From contig NZ_LT839648.1 of assembly GCF_900176885.1 (NCBI RefSeq), positions 4,191,359 to 4,255,358 on the forward strand: DNA of 64,000 nucleotides, written 5' to 3'. The stretch comes from Oceanobacillus senegalensis. Its GTDB lineage: Bacteria; Bacillota; Bacilli; Bacillales; Amphibacillaceae. The notes under the pieces were generated by a model. It ran no database searches. It was not told where the DNA came from and was given only the letters and a program-made list of their open reading frames with translations. This document shows positions 63,996 to 64,000 of this stretch, piece by piece. The position numbers and the translations under genes were made by a program. How positions within the stretch are numbered: position 1 is the stretch's first letter; each line of letters opens with the position of its first letter.

Positions 63996-64000
63996 CATGG

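Overview
The window looks like a low-GC chromosome segment of an endospore-forming, probably halotolerant Bacillaceae bacterium of the Oceanobacillus/Virgibacillus type. Supporting signs are strong GGAGG ribosome-binding sites with frequent TTG/GTG starts, a bacillithiol transferase, Spx, a GlpP-controlled glycerol regulon, SAM-I and fluoride riboswitches, an S-layer-homology protein, a protein with a good sigma-K-type promoter, and palindromic repeats of kinds common in Bacillaceae. The genus is an inference. I saw no rRNA, tRNA, CRISPR array, replication origin or intact transposase.

Layout. 1-4500: oxidoreductases (Gfo/Idh/MocA, aldo/keto, luciferase-like) with one intact and one broken MarR gene. 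4.8-10.1 kb: chemoreceptor, S-layer-type protein and an unknown membrane-anchored protein. 10.1-21.4 kb: two facing catabolic clusters. The minus-strand cluster (thiolase, 37-residue symporter accessory protein, sodium symporter, acetoacetate-CoA ligase) lies behind a SAM-I riboswitch. The plus-strand cluster holds a CaiB/BaiF CoA-transferase, small membrane protein, sodium symporter, flavin reductase, HMG-CoA-lyase-like enzyme and GntR regulator. Together they read as a route from an imported 3-hydroxy-3-methyl-type acid through an acyl-CoA to acetoacetate and acetyl-CoA. 22.4-27.8 kb: glpP-glpF-glpK-glpD with two GlpP-type antitermination leaders and a cre site. 28-40 kb: bacillithiol transferase, ProP-like transporter, two large KatE-type catalases, a fluoride riboswitch with paired crcB genes, and a stretch rich in gene debris. 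41-46.9 kb: a decaying mhq-like quinone-resistance island (mhqN remnant, flavin reductase, two ring-cleaving dioxygenases, truncated mhqD, spx, MarR regulator, DoxX, WrbA-type protein) sharing an AT-rich putative operator. 48-53.2 kb: SufS with a divergent LysR, a broken cytidine deaminase, a YczE-type protein and brnQ. 53.4-53.85 kb: a 20-bp tandem repeat. 54.5-56.1 kb: ECF sigma factor and anti-sigma factor. 56-59 kb: small membrane proteins, a lipoprotein and a DUF5412-type gene broken by one in-frame TGA. 59.2-62.1 kb: a 968-residue beta-helix plus five-HYR-domain protein, probably a spore-surface component.

A second layer is repetitive DNA. A family of about 230-310 bp elements with inverted ends and an internal hairpin occurs five times, all in one orientation, mostly just after gene 3' ends; two shorter relatives are also present. 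One short relative forms the last codons of the second catalase gene. All functional statements rest on motif recognition by eye; no database search was run.
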